Of a stretch of DNA of 59,124 nt, positions 43,370 through 52,498 are shown in pieces; position 1 is the first letter of the stretch, and every line of letters starts with the position of its first letter. Source of the DNA: Clostridia bacterium (GTDB lineage: Bacteria; Bacillota; Clostridia; Oscillospirales; QAKW01). Under the pieces are notes generated by a model. It did not search any database and had not been told where the DNA came from. It saw only the letters and a program-made list of their open reading frames with translations. The DNA lies in the NCBI GenBank assembly GCA_017436525.1, contig JAFSCX010000049.1:1-59124 (forward strand), written 5' to 3'. The translations under genes were made by a program, and so were the position numbers.

Positions 43370-45274
43370 CTATATTCGCTTAAATGCTTTTTCAATGGTT
43401 TTTTTATCATATGCAATCATAACGGGGCGGCCATGAGGACATTGATGAACCTCATCATCTTCAATCAGCTTTGTTACAAGCGCACGTAATTCTTTTGTAT
43501 CATTCAAATTACCGGCCTTTATTGCTGCTTTGCAGGCAACTGTCTTAAGCGCTGTATTCTCACGCTCAGTGGCATTGATTTTTCCGCCATGCATCCAGTT
43601 GTTAAGGATTTCGCAAAATGCATCGGCAGCTCCTTCATTTGTTAAGCAAACCGGACGGCTGCGCAATAGAATTTCCTTCGCACCGAATGTACTGATTTCA
43701 AAACCGATTTCCATAAATTCAGCAATATGCTGCTCGGCGTAAGAAAGCTCTTCCGGGCTCAGCATGATTTGCTCCGGAACTAAAAAGGCTTGCGCCGAAA
43801 TCTTTTGGGATCCACGCTCTTTCAAAAGCCCCTCGAAGATCATGCGCTCATGGGCAGCATGCTTATCGACAAGATATAATTGATCATCACTTTCAATCAA
43901 AATGTAGGTCTTAAAGATCTCGCCGATATATCGGTAAGGGATTTCTTTTTTTATTTCTACCAAAGTTTCCTGCATAGGAGCAGGAGCAGATTCTTCATGT
44001 AAAGTTTTTTTACTTGTCAGCGTAAAGGCGGATTTTTTTGGAATTGATACAAAATAATCTTCCTCCTCCGCTTTATCAGCCTTCTTCTCGGTAACGCTTA
44101 TCTTCTCAAGGGGCTTCGGTTCTGCCTGAGGCTGAATCTTTATTTCTTCATTTTCAATATTTTCAATCAAAGGCTTAGGCTTTTGGAGGATGGTTACCGC
44201 TTGAAAAGGATCCTTTTTATTTTGAAGCGCCTTCTTTGGCTCAACACGATTCTGATCCAATTTGATCGGCTCATCCTTTTTCAATAATGTCTGTTTATTT
44301 AATGCATTTTTAATTGCATAATAAACTGCTTCAAAGATCAGCTTCTCATTAGAGAATTTAACCTCCATTTTGTTGGGGTGAACATTAACATCCACCAACC
44401 CATAAGGAAGGTTAATCTTTAGGATGCAGACAGCATGACGCCCATGAAAAAGATTATTGCGATATGCTTGATCAATGGCAGCAAAAACAGTCTGGCTGCG
44501 CACCAATCGACCATTAATATAGCAAAGCTGATAATTGCGATTGGGCTTTGTCAGCGTAGGCTCTCCGACATAACCATATACACGGATTTGCTGCATTTCT
44601 GTATCCGCTTGGAGCATTCCTTTGGTCAACTCTTTTCCCCAAAGAGAATAAATGACATCCAAAAGCTTTCCGTTTCCGTTGGTTGAAATTATATTTTTTC
44701 CATCTTGAATGAATCTGATGCTGATCTCAGGATGGGAAAGGGCCAATCGCTCCATAAGCGCTGCAACATATCCGCTTTCACTGCGATCAGATTTCAAAAA
44801 TTTCATTCTGGCGGGCGTATTATAGAATAAATCCCGCACAATAATGGTTGTCCCCTTTGGAGCGCCGGTATCATCGCAGGAGAGCTCTTTACCGCCTTCA
44901 AGGATTAGTTTAGTACCTTCCTCCCCTTCGGGAGCTGTGATCAATTCAATTTTGGATACAGCCGATATGGCGGCGAGAGCCTCACCGCGAAATCCTAATG
45001 TAGAAATAGCATATAAATCAGCTATATTGCTGATTTTGCTTGTTGCGTGGCGCATGAAGCAGCATCGAGCATCTTCCTTTTTCATACCACAGCCATTATC
45101 CGTTACCCGCATATAAGTAACACCGCCGTTGCGAATCTCAACGGTAATTGAAGTTGCTTCTGCATCAATGGCGTTCTCAACCAATTCCTTGATTACGCTT
45201 CCGGGCCGCTCGACCACTTCACCGGCTGCTATTTTATTAGCAATATCCTGATCCAAAATCTGAATCTTCGGCAT
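43370..45274 (-). CDS. mutL: DNA mismatch repair protein MutL
   Basis: A 634-residue MutL with an N-terminal GHKL ATPase (ELVENAIDAEA, VTDNGCGMK, LGFRGEALAAIS), a variable acidic linker (about 340-440), and a C-terminal dimerisation and nuclease domain. The endonuclease metal motif appears as VDKHAAHERMIFE (Lys where most have Gln), with ACKAAIKAGN and CPHGRPV further on. It is therefore likely a nicking MutL, as expected where MutH is absent. It starts one base after the mutS stop, with AGGAG upstream. Confidence 0.97.
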   Translation of the reverse strand: MPKIQILDQDIANKIAAGEVVERPGSVIKELVENAIDAEATSITVEIRNGGVTYMRVTDNGCGMKKEDARCCFMRHATSKISNIADLYAISTLGFRGEALAAISAVSKIELITAPEGEEGTKLILEGGKELSCDDTGAPKGTTIIVRDLFYNTPARMKFLKSDRSESGYVAALMERLALSHPEISIRFIQDGKNIISTNGNGKLLDVIYSLWGKELTKGMLQADTEMQQIRVYGYVGEPTLTKPNRNYQLCYINGRLVRSQTVFAAIDQAYRNNLFHGRHAVCILKINLPYGLVDVNVHPNKMEVKFSNEKLIFEAVYYAIKNALNKQTLLKKDEPIKLDQNRVEPKKALQNKKDPFQAVTILQKPKPLIENIENEEIKIQPQAEPKPLEKISVTEKKADKAEEEDYFVSIPKKSAFTLTSKKTLHEESAPAPMQETLVEIKKEIPYRYIGEIFKTYILIESDDQLYLVDKHAAHERMIFEGLLKERGSQKISAQAFLVPEQIMLSPEELSYAEQHIAEFMEIGFEISTFGAKEILLRSRPVCLTNEGAADAFCEILNNWMHGGKINATERENTALKTVACKAAIKAGNLNDTKELRALVTKLIEDDEVHQCPHGRPVMIAYDKKTIEKAFKRI

Positions 45275-45275
45275 T

Positions 45276-47876
45276 TTATAACTCCTTTGCTTTTTTGCTC
45301 AATTCATAGAGGATTCCCATTGTCTCTATAGGGCTTAAGGTATTGACATCAAGGCCCCTCAAACGCTCAATAATTGCGCATTGCTCCATATAGCCGAGGC
45401 TGATTTGCGCCTCTTCTTCAGGAGCTGAGTCAATTTTTTGGGGCATATCAATCGTAGGCTTATCAATCTCTTTCAATATCTTTTTCGCATTGCGGACCAC
45501 TTCGTTGTTGACGCCGGCCAACGCTGCTACTTCAATACCATAGCTTTCATCCGCACCACCGGCCACAATCTTTCTAAGGAAGATGATATCATCTCCCCTT
45601 TTCTTTACTGCAACGTTAAAATTCACAATCCCGCTTCCGTTATCACCAAGCGCACAAAGCTCATGGTAATGAGTGGCAAATAAAGTTTTTGCGCCGATTT
45701 TTGCAGGATTATTGACATATTCCATCACCGCTCTCGCGATGCTCATTCCGTCATAAGTAGATGTTCCGCGGCCAATCTCATCAAAGATCAGCAAGGAGGA
45801 GGAAGTGGCATTTTCTAAAATATGAGCCACCTCCGTCATCTCCACCATAAAGGTAGATTGACCGGAAGAAAGATCATCAGACGCGCCCACGCGGGTAAAA
45901 ATTTTATCCACAATTCCGATATGAGCACTCTTCGCCGGCACAAATGAGCCGATTTGCGCCATCAAGACAATTACAGCCACCTGACGCATATAGGTTGATT
46001 TACCGGCCATATTGGGACCGGTAATCAGCGCGAGGCGACGATCCGATTGATTCAGCAAGGTATCGTTAGGAACAAACAAAGTATCTTTTACCAAACTTTC
46101 CACAACCGGATGGCGACCATCTTTAATGCTGATTTCATCGCTTTCATCCACAACAGGGCGTACATAATTATTCTCCTGCGCCACTTTCGCAAAAGAGCAA
46201 AGAACATCCAAGCATGAAAGCGCATTGGCGGCTTTTTGAATCTCTTTGAATCGCTCTCCTACCGATTTTCTCACATCGCAAAAAAGCTCATACTCTCTTG
46301 CTTGGCAGCGTTGATTGGCATAGAGAATCTTTGTCTCAAGCTCCTTCAATTCTTCGGTAATATAACGCTCACAATTTACTAAAGTCTGCTTCCGAATATA
46401 ATTTTCGGGGACAAGCTCATTATAAAGCTTTGTTACCTCAATATAATAGCCAAATACTTTGTTATAACTAATCTTGAGAGTTTTGATTCCGGTACGTTCT
46501 CTTTCATCCGCTTCCCATTGACGCATAATTTGCTTGGAATCTTTAGTCATAGCGCGGCATTCATCCACTTCTGCATCGTATCCATCGCGGATGATATCCC
46601 CTTCTCTTACAGAGAGCGGAGGATCTTCGGAAATGGCAGTTTTAATCAGATGATAAAGATCCTTCATATCCGAAAGGTTTCGCGCTGCATCTTTGATTAA
46701 AGAAGAATGAAATGCACCAAGATTATCTTTAATGGCAGGAAAAGTCCCGAAGGTCTGCCCCAAGGCATTAAGATCTCTGCCGTTACAGGTGCCGAGCATC
46801 ACCTTTGTCATCAAGCGTTCTAAATCATAGGTGGATGCTAAAAGCTCACGAAGATCATCCCGAAGCATCATAGATTCCTTCAACTCTTCCACCGCTTGAA
46901 GGCGGCGGTTAATTTCACTCATATTCACCAAAGGACGCTCCAGATATGCGCGCAAAAGACGAGCACCGGCTGAGGTCTTTGTTTTATTTAACACATAATA
47001 GAGAGAGCCTTTTTTATCATTACGGCGAATGGTCTCCATCAATTCAAGATTTCGGCGGCTTGAAGCATCAAGCTCCATATATTGATCGGGCTGGAATACC
47101 TTCAATTTATCGAGATAGCTGATATCGCATTTTTGAGTCTGGGATACGTATGCCAGCAAAAAGTATAGAGATAGAACGCTTGCCTCATCATCGGGCACGC
47201 CAAGTTCAGCCAAAGAAGAAGCCCCAAAATGACCTAAAATCGCTTCGATCGGCTCCAAGCCTTCCATCTCTTCAACGCCGGTAACCAAAGCGCCCAAACG
47301 CTCCTTTATAAAGCCGATGATATTCTTTTGCTCAAAGAGCCGATCATTAACCAAAACTTCGCTGGGCGAAAAGCGGCTAAGCTCATTGATGAGCCCACTG
47401 CCATCACCAAGATCCAACAAAGTATGCTCGATATCACCGGTCGAAATATCGGCAAAGGATAGCGCCACCTTTACGCCGCTTAAAAATACGCAGGCAAGAT
47501 AATTATTACGGCTCTCATCAAGCATGCTGCTTTGAGTAACCGTACCCGGAGTAATTACTTTAATTACATCACGCCGCACAAGCCCCTTGGCATCCTTAGG
47601 ATCTTCCACCTGCTCGCAGATACCGACCTTATAGCCTTTCGCGACTAATTTTGCAGCATAATTTTCATAACTATGAAAAGGTACGCCGCACATCGGTGCC
47701 CGATCAGCCGCACCGCAGTCTTTTCCGGTCAAAGTGAGTTGAAGTTCCTTAGATGCAGTAATTGCATCATCATAAAACATCTCATAAAAATCACCGACAC
47801 GGTAGAATAAAATATAATCCTTATAGCGGCTTTTAATTTCAAAAAACTGCTCCATCATCGGAGAAAGCTTCGCCAT
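45276..47876 (-). CDS. mutS: DNA mismatch recognition protein MutS
   Basis: An 866-residue MutS. The mismatch-reading Phe-x-Glu is in YRVGDFYEMFYDDA near residue 37. The ATPase has Walker A GPNMAGKSTYMRQ (about 615-627), followed by GASDDLSSGQSTFMVEM, LIFDEIGRGTSTYDG and THYHEL. Length is usual. GGAGGA lies upstream of the ATG. It is coupled with mutL and follows ylbF by 38 bases. Confidence 0.97.
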   Translation of the reverse strand: MAKLSPMMEQFFEIKSRYKDYILFYRVGDFYEMFYDDAITASKELQLTLTGKDCGAADRAPMCGVPFHSYENYAAKLVAKGYKVGICEQVEDPKDAKGLVRRDVIKVITPGTVTQSSMLDESRNNYLACVFLSGVKVALSFADISTGDIEHTLLDLGDGSGLINELSRFSPSEVLVNDRLFEQKNIIGFIKERLGALVTGVEEMEGLEPIEAILGHFGASSLAELGVPDDEASVLSLYFLLAYVSQTQKCDISYLDKLKVFQPDQYMELDASSRRNLELMETIRRNDKKGSLYYVLNKTKTSAGARLLRAYLERPLVNMSEINRRLQAVEELKESMMLRDDLRELLASTYDLERLMTKVMLGTCNGRDLNALGQTFGTFPAIKDNLGAFHSSLIKDAARNLSDMKDLYHLIKTAISEDPPLSVREGDIIRDGYDAEVDECRAMTKDSKQIMRQWEADERERTGIKTLKISYNKVFGYYIEVTKLYNELVPENYIRKQTLVNCERYITEELKELETKILYANQRCQAREYELFCDVRKSVGERFKEIQKAANALSCLDVLCSFAKVAQENNYVRPVVDESDEISIKDGRHPVVESLVKDTLFVPNDTLLNQSDRRLALITGPNMAGKSTYMRQVAVIVLMAQIGSFVPAKSAHIGIVDKIFTRVGASDDLSSGQSTFMVEMTEVAHILENATSSSLLIFDEIGRGTSTYDGMSIARAVMEYVNNPAKIGAKTLFATHYHELCALGDNGSGIVNFNVAVKKRGDDIIFLRKIVAGGADESYGIEVAALAGVNNEVVRNAKKILKEIDKPTIDMPQKIDSAPEEEAQISLGYMEQCAIIERLRGLDVNTLSPIETMGILYELSKKAKEL

Positions 47877-47914
47877 TCAACATCCTCCCCTACTTTGCAT
47901 TCCTTAGTTGGCCT

Positions 47915-48304
47915 TTAATGGCAACCGCCGCAAGTAGAACAATCATGAGTGCAATCAGTGGGCTCTTCACCGGTAACATAATAACCGATCACGCCGTTTA
48001 CTTGATTCAAAAGTTCCTGCACCGCTTTGCTGGCTGCTTGAAAATCCTGCATTTTCTCATTTTGCATAATTTTCTCATATACGCCTTTGATTCTTTCTTC
48101 AACCTCGCTGATGCGCTCCTGATCGGGATTTTCACCCTGAGTAAGAGTCATCATCGACATCTTATGAAGATTAAATTCCTTGATAAGACGTTGGATCTCC
48201 TCGTCATTGTCATAGGCTGCTTTAGAATCGTTAAATTTTTGCACCTGCTCACTTTTTTGGATCAGTGCGCCCAGTTCTTTGGTTTTTTCAATAATTTCTT
48301 TCAT
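47915..48304 (-). CDS. YlbF/YmcA family protein with C-terminal cysteine cluster
   Basis: A 129-residue, mostly helical protein of the YlbF/YmcA (RicF/RicA) family. The last 12 residues carry four cysteines, Cys118, Cys122, Cys125 and Cys128 (CTHDCSTCGGCH). In Bacillus the Ric proteins form a complex with YaaT that holds Fe-S clusters and affects RNase Y-dependent RNA processing, competence and sporulation. The cysteine tail here suggests a metal or Fe-S site in this copy. The gene lies between the Fe-S enzyme gene miaB (4 bases away) and mutS. AAAGGAG precedes the ATG. Confidence 0.85.
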   Translation of the reverse strand: MKEIIEKTKELGALIQKSEQVQKFNDSKAAYDNDEEIQRLIKEFNLHKMSMMTLTQGENPDQERISEVEERIKGVYEKIMQNEKMQDFQAASKAVQELLNQVNGVIGYYVTGEEPTDCTHDCSTCGGCH

Positions 48305-48308
48305 TTTC

Positions 48309-49715
48309 TTACTCCTTTATTTTTCCATCCAAAGACCATGATTTAGCCTTTGTAACAGTAATTTCGCAAAACGATCCAATCATAGAAGGATCGCCCTTAA
48401 AATCTACGGTTTTTCCACCCATCGTCTTGCCTGAAAGCATCTTTGGATTATTTTTACTCAAAGATTCTACATATACCGTATAATCCTTCCCTTCCATCTC
48501 TTTATTCTTCGCAAGGCAATTAGAGTGTTGAAGGGCCAATAATCGATTAAAACGCTCTTTTTTAATTTTTTCATCCACTTGATTTTCAGCGGTTGCCGCT
48601 TTGGTTCCGGTGCGTTTTGAATAAAGGAAGGTATATAGATTATCATACCCCACCTTTTCCACAAGATCCAAAGTACATTGAAAGTCCTCTTCCGTCTCCC
48701 CGGGGAATCCTACAATAACATCACTCGTAATGACAACATCCGGCATAACTTTTCTGGCATATTCAATCAAGCTATAATAGGATTCCGCCGTATAATTACG
48801 ATTCATTTCCTTGAGAATCCGATTACTGCCGGATTGAAAGGGAAGCTGAAGCTGATTACAGACTTTATCACATTCCGCCATGGTATCCAGCAATTTCAAG
48901 CTGCAATCCTTTGGATGGCTGGTGGTAAACCGAATCCAAAATTCCCCTTCAATATCATTGATGGCGCGTAATAAATCAGCAAAATCAAGCTCCCCTTCAA
49001 GGTCTTTACCATAGGAATTGACATTTTGACCCAAGAGAGTGATATCACGATAGCCTTCTTGAACCAATCCTCTAATCTCTTTAATAATTTCTTTAGAAGA
49101 TCGGCTGCGCTCTCTGCCTCGTACATATGGGACAATACAATAAGTGCAAAAATTATTGCATCCTGTCATGACCGATACCCAAGCTTTATGAGCATCATCT
49201 CTCAAGACGGGAATATCTTCGGCAATAACCGGAATCTCATCTCGCGTAAAAATCTTTTCCCGCTTTTCAAGGGCAGATTTCATCATGATGGGAAGCTCCG
49301 AGAACATGGAAGGCCCGAATACAATATCGACATGCTTATATTTTCTTTTAATTTGCTGCTGCACCGTTTCCTGCTGCATCATACATCCGCAAAGAATAAT
49401 CAGCATATCCGGTTTTTCTGCCTTAAGATGCTTGAGCGCGCCCACATTTCCATATACCTTTAATTCAGCATGCTCCCGTACAGCGCAAGTATTAAATAAT
49501 ATAAGATCCGCCTCTTCGGTATCATCTGTAAATTGATACCCCATTTCCGAAAGCTGCCCTTTGATTCGCTCACTATCCGCCACATTCTGCTGGCAACCGT
49601 AGGTGCGCACGCATGCAAAAGGAGGCTCATTTCTGCCGCTCATTTGCTTGGCTATCGCTAAAACTGCCTCTCTTCTCGCTTGCTCATTATGTTGAATTTT
49701 GTTGGTTTCCGTCAT
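48309..49715 (-). CDS. miaB: tRNA-2-methylthio-N6-dimethylallyladenosine synthase
   Basis: A 468-residue radical SAM methylthiotransferase that adds the 2-methylthio group to i6A37. The N-terminal domain has auxiliary cluster cysteines Cys41 (RTYGCQQN), Cys77 (NTCAVREHA) and one in LCGCMMQQ. The radical SAM cluster is CNNFCTYCIVPYVRGRERS, and a TRAM domain ends the protein. The ATG at 49715 is used; GGAG lies ten bases upstream. An ATG seven codons earlier has no such site. It heads the long operon through mutS, mutL, miaA and sepF, with its own promoter. Confidence 0.97.
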   Translation of the reverse strand: MTETNKIQHNEQARREAVLAIAKQMSGRNEPPFACVRTYGCQQNVADSERIKGQLSEMGYQFTDDTEEADLILFNTCAVREHAELKVYGNVGALKHLKAEKPDMLIILCGCMMQQETVQQQIKRKYKHVDIVFGPSMFSELPIMMKSALEKREKIFTRDEIPVIAEDIPVLRDDAHKAWVSVMTGCNNFCTYCIVPYVRGRERSRSSKEIIKEIRGLVQEGYRDITLLGQNVNSYGKDLEGELDFADLLRAINDIEGEFWIRFTTSHPKDCSLKLLDTMAECDKVCNQLQLPFQSGSNRILKEMNRNYTAESYYSLIEYARKVMPDVVITSDVIVGFPGETEEDFQCTLDLVEKVGYDNLYTFLYSKRTGTKAATAENQVDEKIKKERFNRLLALQHSNCLAKNKEMEGKDYTVYVESLSKNNPKMLSGKTMGGKTVDFKGDPSMIGSFCEITVTKAKSWSLDGKIKE

Positions 49716-49744
49716 TAAAAATTCACTCCGATTCATTTCAAAAT

Positions 49745-49773
49745 ATTATAACATATTTTTATTTCAATGTCTA
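49745..49773 (-). promoter_or_regulatory. Promoter of the miaB operon
   Basis: On the minus strand TAGACA (49773-49768) and TATAAT (49750-49745) are 17 bases apart, with TGT directly before the -10 (extended -10). Confidence 0.75.
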
Positions 49774-49784
49774 TAATAAATATA

Positions 49785-49817
49785 AAAATGCAGCATGGAA
49801 AATCCATGCTGCATTTT
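49785..49817 (-). terminator. Terminator of the ispH-rpsA operon
   Basis: A perfect 15-bp stem with core GCAGCATGGA / TCCATGCTGC and a 3-base loop, followed on the minus strand by a T-rich tract. It starts 11 bases after the ispH-rpsA stop. Confidence 0.92.
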
Positions 49818-49828
49818 AGTTGAAACGA

Positions 49829-51826
49829 TTATTCAGCAGTCTCTTCAGCGGGAGCCTCAACAGCCTCTTCAGCTGCAGGAGCCTCTACTTCAACTTCCTC
49901 TTCCTCGTTGAGAAGAGCGCGGATAGAGAGACCAACCTTCTGAGTCTCTTCGTTGATATCAACGATCTTAACCTCAACCTCATCGCCGACATTTAATACA
50001 TCAGCAGGTTTATTGATATGACGGTTGCTGATCTGAGAAATATGAATCAAACCATCAACGCCATCGATAATACGAGCAAATGCACCGAAAGGCATCAGAT
50101 TCATTACCTTAACGGTAACGATATCGCCGACATTATATTGATTGGTGAAGAGGACAAAAGGATTGTCCTCAGCCTTCTTATGGCCGAGAGAAATCTTCTT
50201 TTTCTCATCGTCGATAGCCTTGATGTATACATCAACGATATCACCAACATTCATGATATCGCTGGGGTGCTTAATCTTATTCCAAGACATCTCGGTGATA
50301 TGCAGCAAGCCGTCAACACCGCCAAGATCAATAAATGCACCAAAGGTTGTCAAGGATTTAACAATACCGTTGTAGCGATTGCCAACTGCGGCGTTATCCC
50401 AGAATTCTTTACGAGCTGCTTTACGCTTTTCATTCTCAAGAGCGCGCATAGAGCCAATTACTTTCTTGCGGCCACGAATGGTAGAGATCTCGGTAATCTG
50501 AAGCTCAATCTCTTCGTTCATCATGGTGTCAAAATCAAAATCACGGGGCTTGCCGGAAAGAGACTTAGGTACAAATACCCGAACACCTTCAATCATAACA
50601 GTAAGACCACCGTTGGTAACCTCGGAAACCTTACCGGTAAGAGTTGCTTTTTCTTCACATGCCTGCTCCAATTTCTCAAAGCCGGCCATAGCGTCAACCT
50701 TCTTCTTAGAGAGAGCAACAGTCCCCTCTACATCGTTAACGCGCAAGGCAATGCACTCGATTTCATCGCCGATTGCTACTGCGGTAGTCAGATCCAAAGA
50801 AGGATCAGCAGAGAAATTCTCTTTGGTGATGAAGCCGGAATACTTAGTGCCGAGATCAACATTGACTTCGGAAGCATTGAAGCCTACTACGATGCCCTTC
50901 ACTCGATCTCCGTTGCTGATTACTTTTAAGGAATTCTCGAGCATCTGCTCAAAGGTCATTTCTTCCTCAACCATGTTGACATTTTGTTCTGCCATAATAC
51001 GTTTTACCTCCTCGATGATACAAACGGGGGTGGAAGCCCCGCCTGCAATACCAATCCTCTCTTTATATAATAAATTTATTGGTACCTCATTTGCCTGCTC
51101 GATTAAAACTGTGCAGGGGCATACAGCCGAAGCGATAGAATGAAGCTTCGCTGTATTAGAACTCTCTTTCCCGCCCACGATGATCATTGCATCACATTCA
51201 GCGGCCAAAGCAGCAGTCTCTTGCTGCCTTATTTGAGTTGCTTTACATATTGTATCATAAAGTTTCAGATTTTCAAAGTTTTTTTTGAGAAAATTTGAAC
51301 ATTTTTCGAATTCAGTTAAATTAAAGGTCGTTTGCCATACAACTACTATGTATTTTGACGAAAACGACTGAATTGAATCCATCATATTCAGAAGATCCTC
51401 AAGATTTTTGAAGACAAATGTGCGCTCATTGCCATAGCTTCGAATTCCAATCACTTCGGGATGATCGGGATTTCCGCCGATTAAAATCACATTTTCATTT
51501 TCTTCGGCAACGATTTTTTGAATTTTTTCTACAAATGGGCATGTAGCGTTCACAAAGCGCACCTTGCTTTTTTCAAGATAAGCTAAATCTTCTTTCGGAA
51601 TCCCATGCGCACGAATGACAGCATAAGAATCTGCCGGAATTTCCTGCACATTTTCCACTATATGAACCCCTTTATTCTGCATCTCCTCAATAATTTGGGG
51701 ATTATGAATAATAGGTCCGATTGTATAAAGCGGAAAATGAGCGGCGTCGATTTCCTTTTCTAATAGCTCAATAGCACGGGAAACGCCAAAACAAAATCCG
51801 GCATGCTCAATTACAGATACAACCAT
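49829..51826 (-). CDS. ispH: Fusion of IspH (HMBPP reductase) and ribosomal protein S1
   Basis: A 665-residue two-part protein. Residues 1 to about 280 are IspH, the last MEP step, with cluster cysteines Cys12 (HAGFCFGVSRA), Cys96 (NATCPFVEK) and Cys194 (DTICKATQIRQ), and Glu124 in DHPEV. Residues about 305-640 hold four S1 RNA-binding repeats, such as GIVKSLTTFGAFIDLGGVDG and KVMNLMPFGAFARIIDGVDG. The protein ends in an acidic alanine-glutamate tail. This fusion is a known clostridial feature, tying isoprenoid synthesis to an S1-like translation factor. The ATG overlaps the cmk stop (TAATG), so it depends on upstream translation. Confidence 0.96.
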   Translation of the reverse strand: MVVSVIEHAGFCFGVSRAIELLEKEIDAAHFPLYTIGPIIHNPQIIEEMQNKGVHIVENVQEIPADSYAVIRAHGIPKEDLAYLEKSKVRFVNATCPFVEKIQKIVAEENENVILIGGNPDHPEVIGIRSYGNERTFVFKNLEDLLNMMDSIQSFSSKYIVVVWQTTFNLTEFEKCSNFLKKNFENLKLYDTICKATQIRQQETAALAAECDAMIIVGGKESSNTAKLHSIASAVCPCTVLIEQANEVPINLLYKERIGIAGGASTPVCIIEEVKRIMAEQNVNMVEEEMTFEQMLENSLKVISNGDRVKGIVVGFNASEVNVDLGTKYSGFITKENFSADPSLDLTTAVAIGDEIECIALRVNDVEGTVALSKKKVDAMAGFEKLEQACEEKATLTGKVSEVTNGGLTVMIEGVRVFVPKSLSGKPRDFDFDTMMNEEIELQITEISTIRGRKKVIGSMRALENEKRKAARKEFWDNAAVGNRYNGIVKSLTTFGAFIDLGGVDGLLHITEMSWNKIKHPSDIMNVGDIVDVYIKAIDDEKKKISLGHKKAEDNPFVLFTNQYNVGDIVTVKVMNLMPFGAFARIIDGVDGLIHISQISNRHINKPADVLNVGDEVEVKIVDINEETQKVGLSIRALLNEEEEVEVEAPAAEEAVEAPAEETAE

Positions 51827-52497
51827 TACTTTTCCAACCTTTCGGTTACAGTCTTATAAAGAAGCGCCAAGGATTCATCGAAGGTATTACCGGTTGTATC
51901 AACAATCACACTGTTTTCTGCAGGCTTCAAAGGAGCAATCGGACGATTGGTATCCTGCTCATCTCTTGCGATAACATCAGCGAGAATTTGATCATAAGAA
52001 ACCTCTTGCCCACGGCTTAAGAGTTCTTCATAGCGGCGAGTTGCTCGCTCTTCGGCAGAAGCAGTAAGAAAGATTTTGACATCTGCATTGGGCAGTACAA
52101 CCGTACCGATATCTCTGCCATCCATAATGACATCATGCTCTGCCGCCATCTTCTGCTGCATATGAAATAAAAATTGGCGCACTGCAGGAATGGCGCTGAC
52201 CAAAGAAGCATAATTGCTCACCTCATGAATACGAATATCAGCCGATACATCCTCATCATTCAAATAAACATGCTGCTCGCCGCCAATAAATTTTATCTCA
52301 ACTTCGATATCGGAAAGAGCGGCAATAACACCGTTCTCATCCTTGGGATCAATATCATTTCTCAGCGCATACAGACCTATGGTGCGATAAAGGGCGCCTG
52401 TATCCACATAAATGAATTTCAATTTTTCAGCAAGCTTTCTTGCAAGGGTGCTTTTCCCTGCACCGCTAGGACCATCGATTGCTACATTAATACCCAT
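51826..52497 (-). CDS. cmk: Cytidylate kinase
   Basis: A 223-residue CMP/dCMP kinase. P-loop GPSGAGKST is at 9-17, followed by FIYVDTGALYRTIGLYAL, VIMDGRDIGTVVLPNAD and the C-terminal VIVDTTGNTFDE. The ATG at 52497 follows AAGGAG by seven bases; an upstream in-frame codon would overlap the flavoprotein gene. It lies one base after that gene and directly before ispH-rpsA, matching the common cmk-ispH-rpsA order. Confidence 0.96.
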   Translation of the reverse strand: MGINVAIDGPSGAGKSTLARKLAEKLKFIYVDTGALYRTIGLYALRNDIDPKDENGVIAALSDIEVEIKFIGGEQHVYLNDEDVSADIRIHEVSNYASLVSAIPAVRQFLFHMQQKMAAEHDVIMDGRDIGTVVLPNADVKIFLTASAEERATRRYEELLSRGQEVSYDQILADVIARDEQDTNRPIAPLKPAENSVIVDTTGNTFDESLALLYKTVTERLEK

Positions 52498-52498
52498 T

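Noticed and set aside
50018-51143. Long open frames on the plus strand opposite ispH-rpsA
   Set aside because: They mirror the codon pattern of a certain gene, lack ribosome-binding sites and show no family features.
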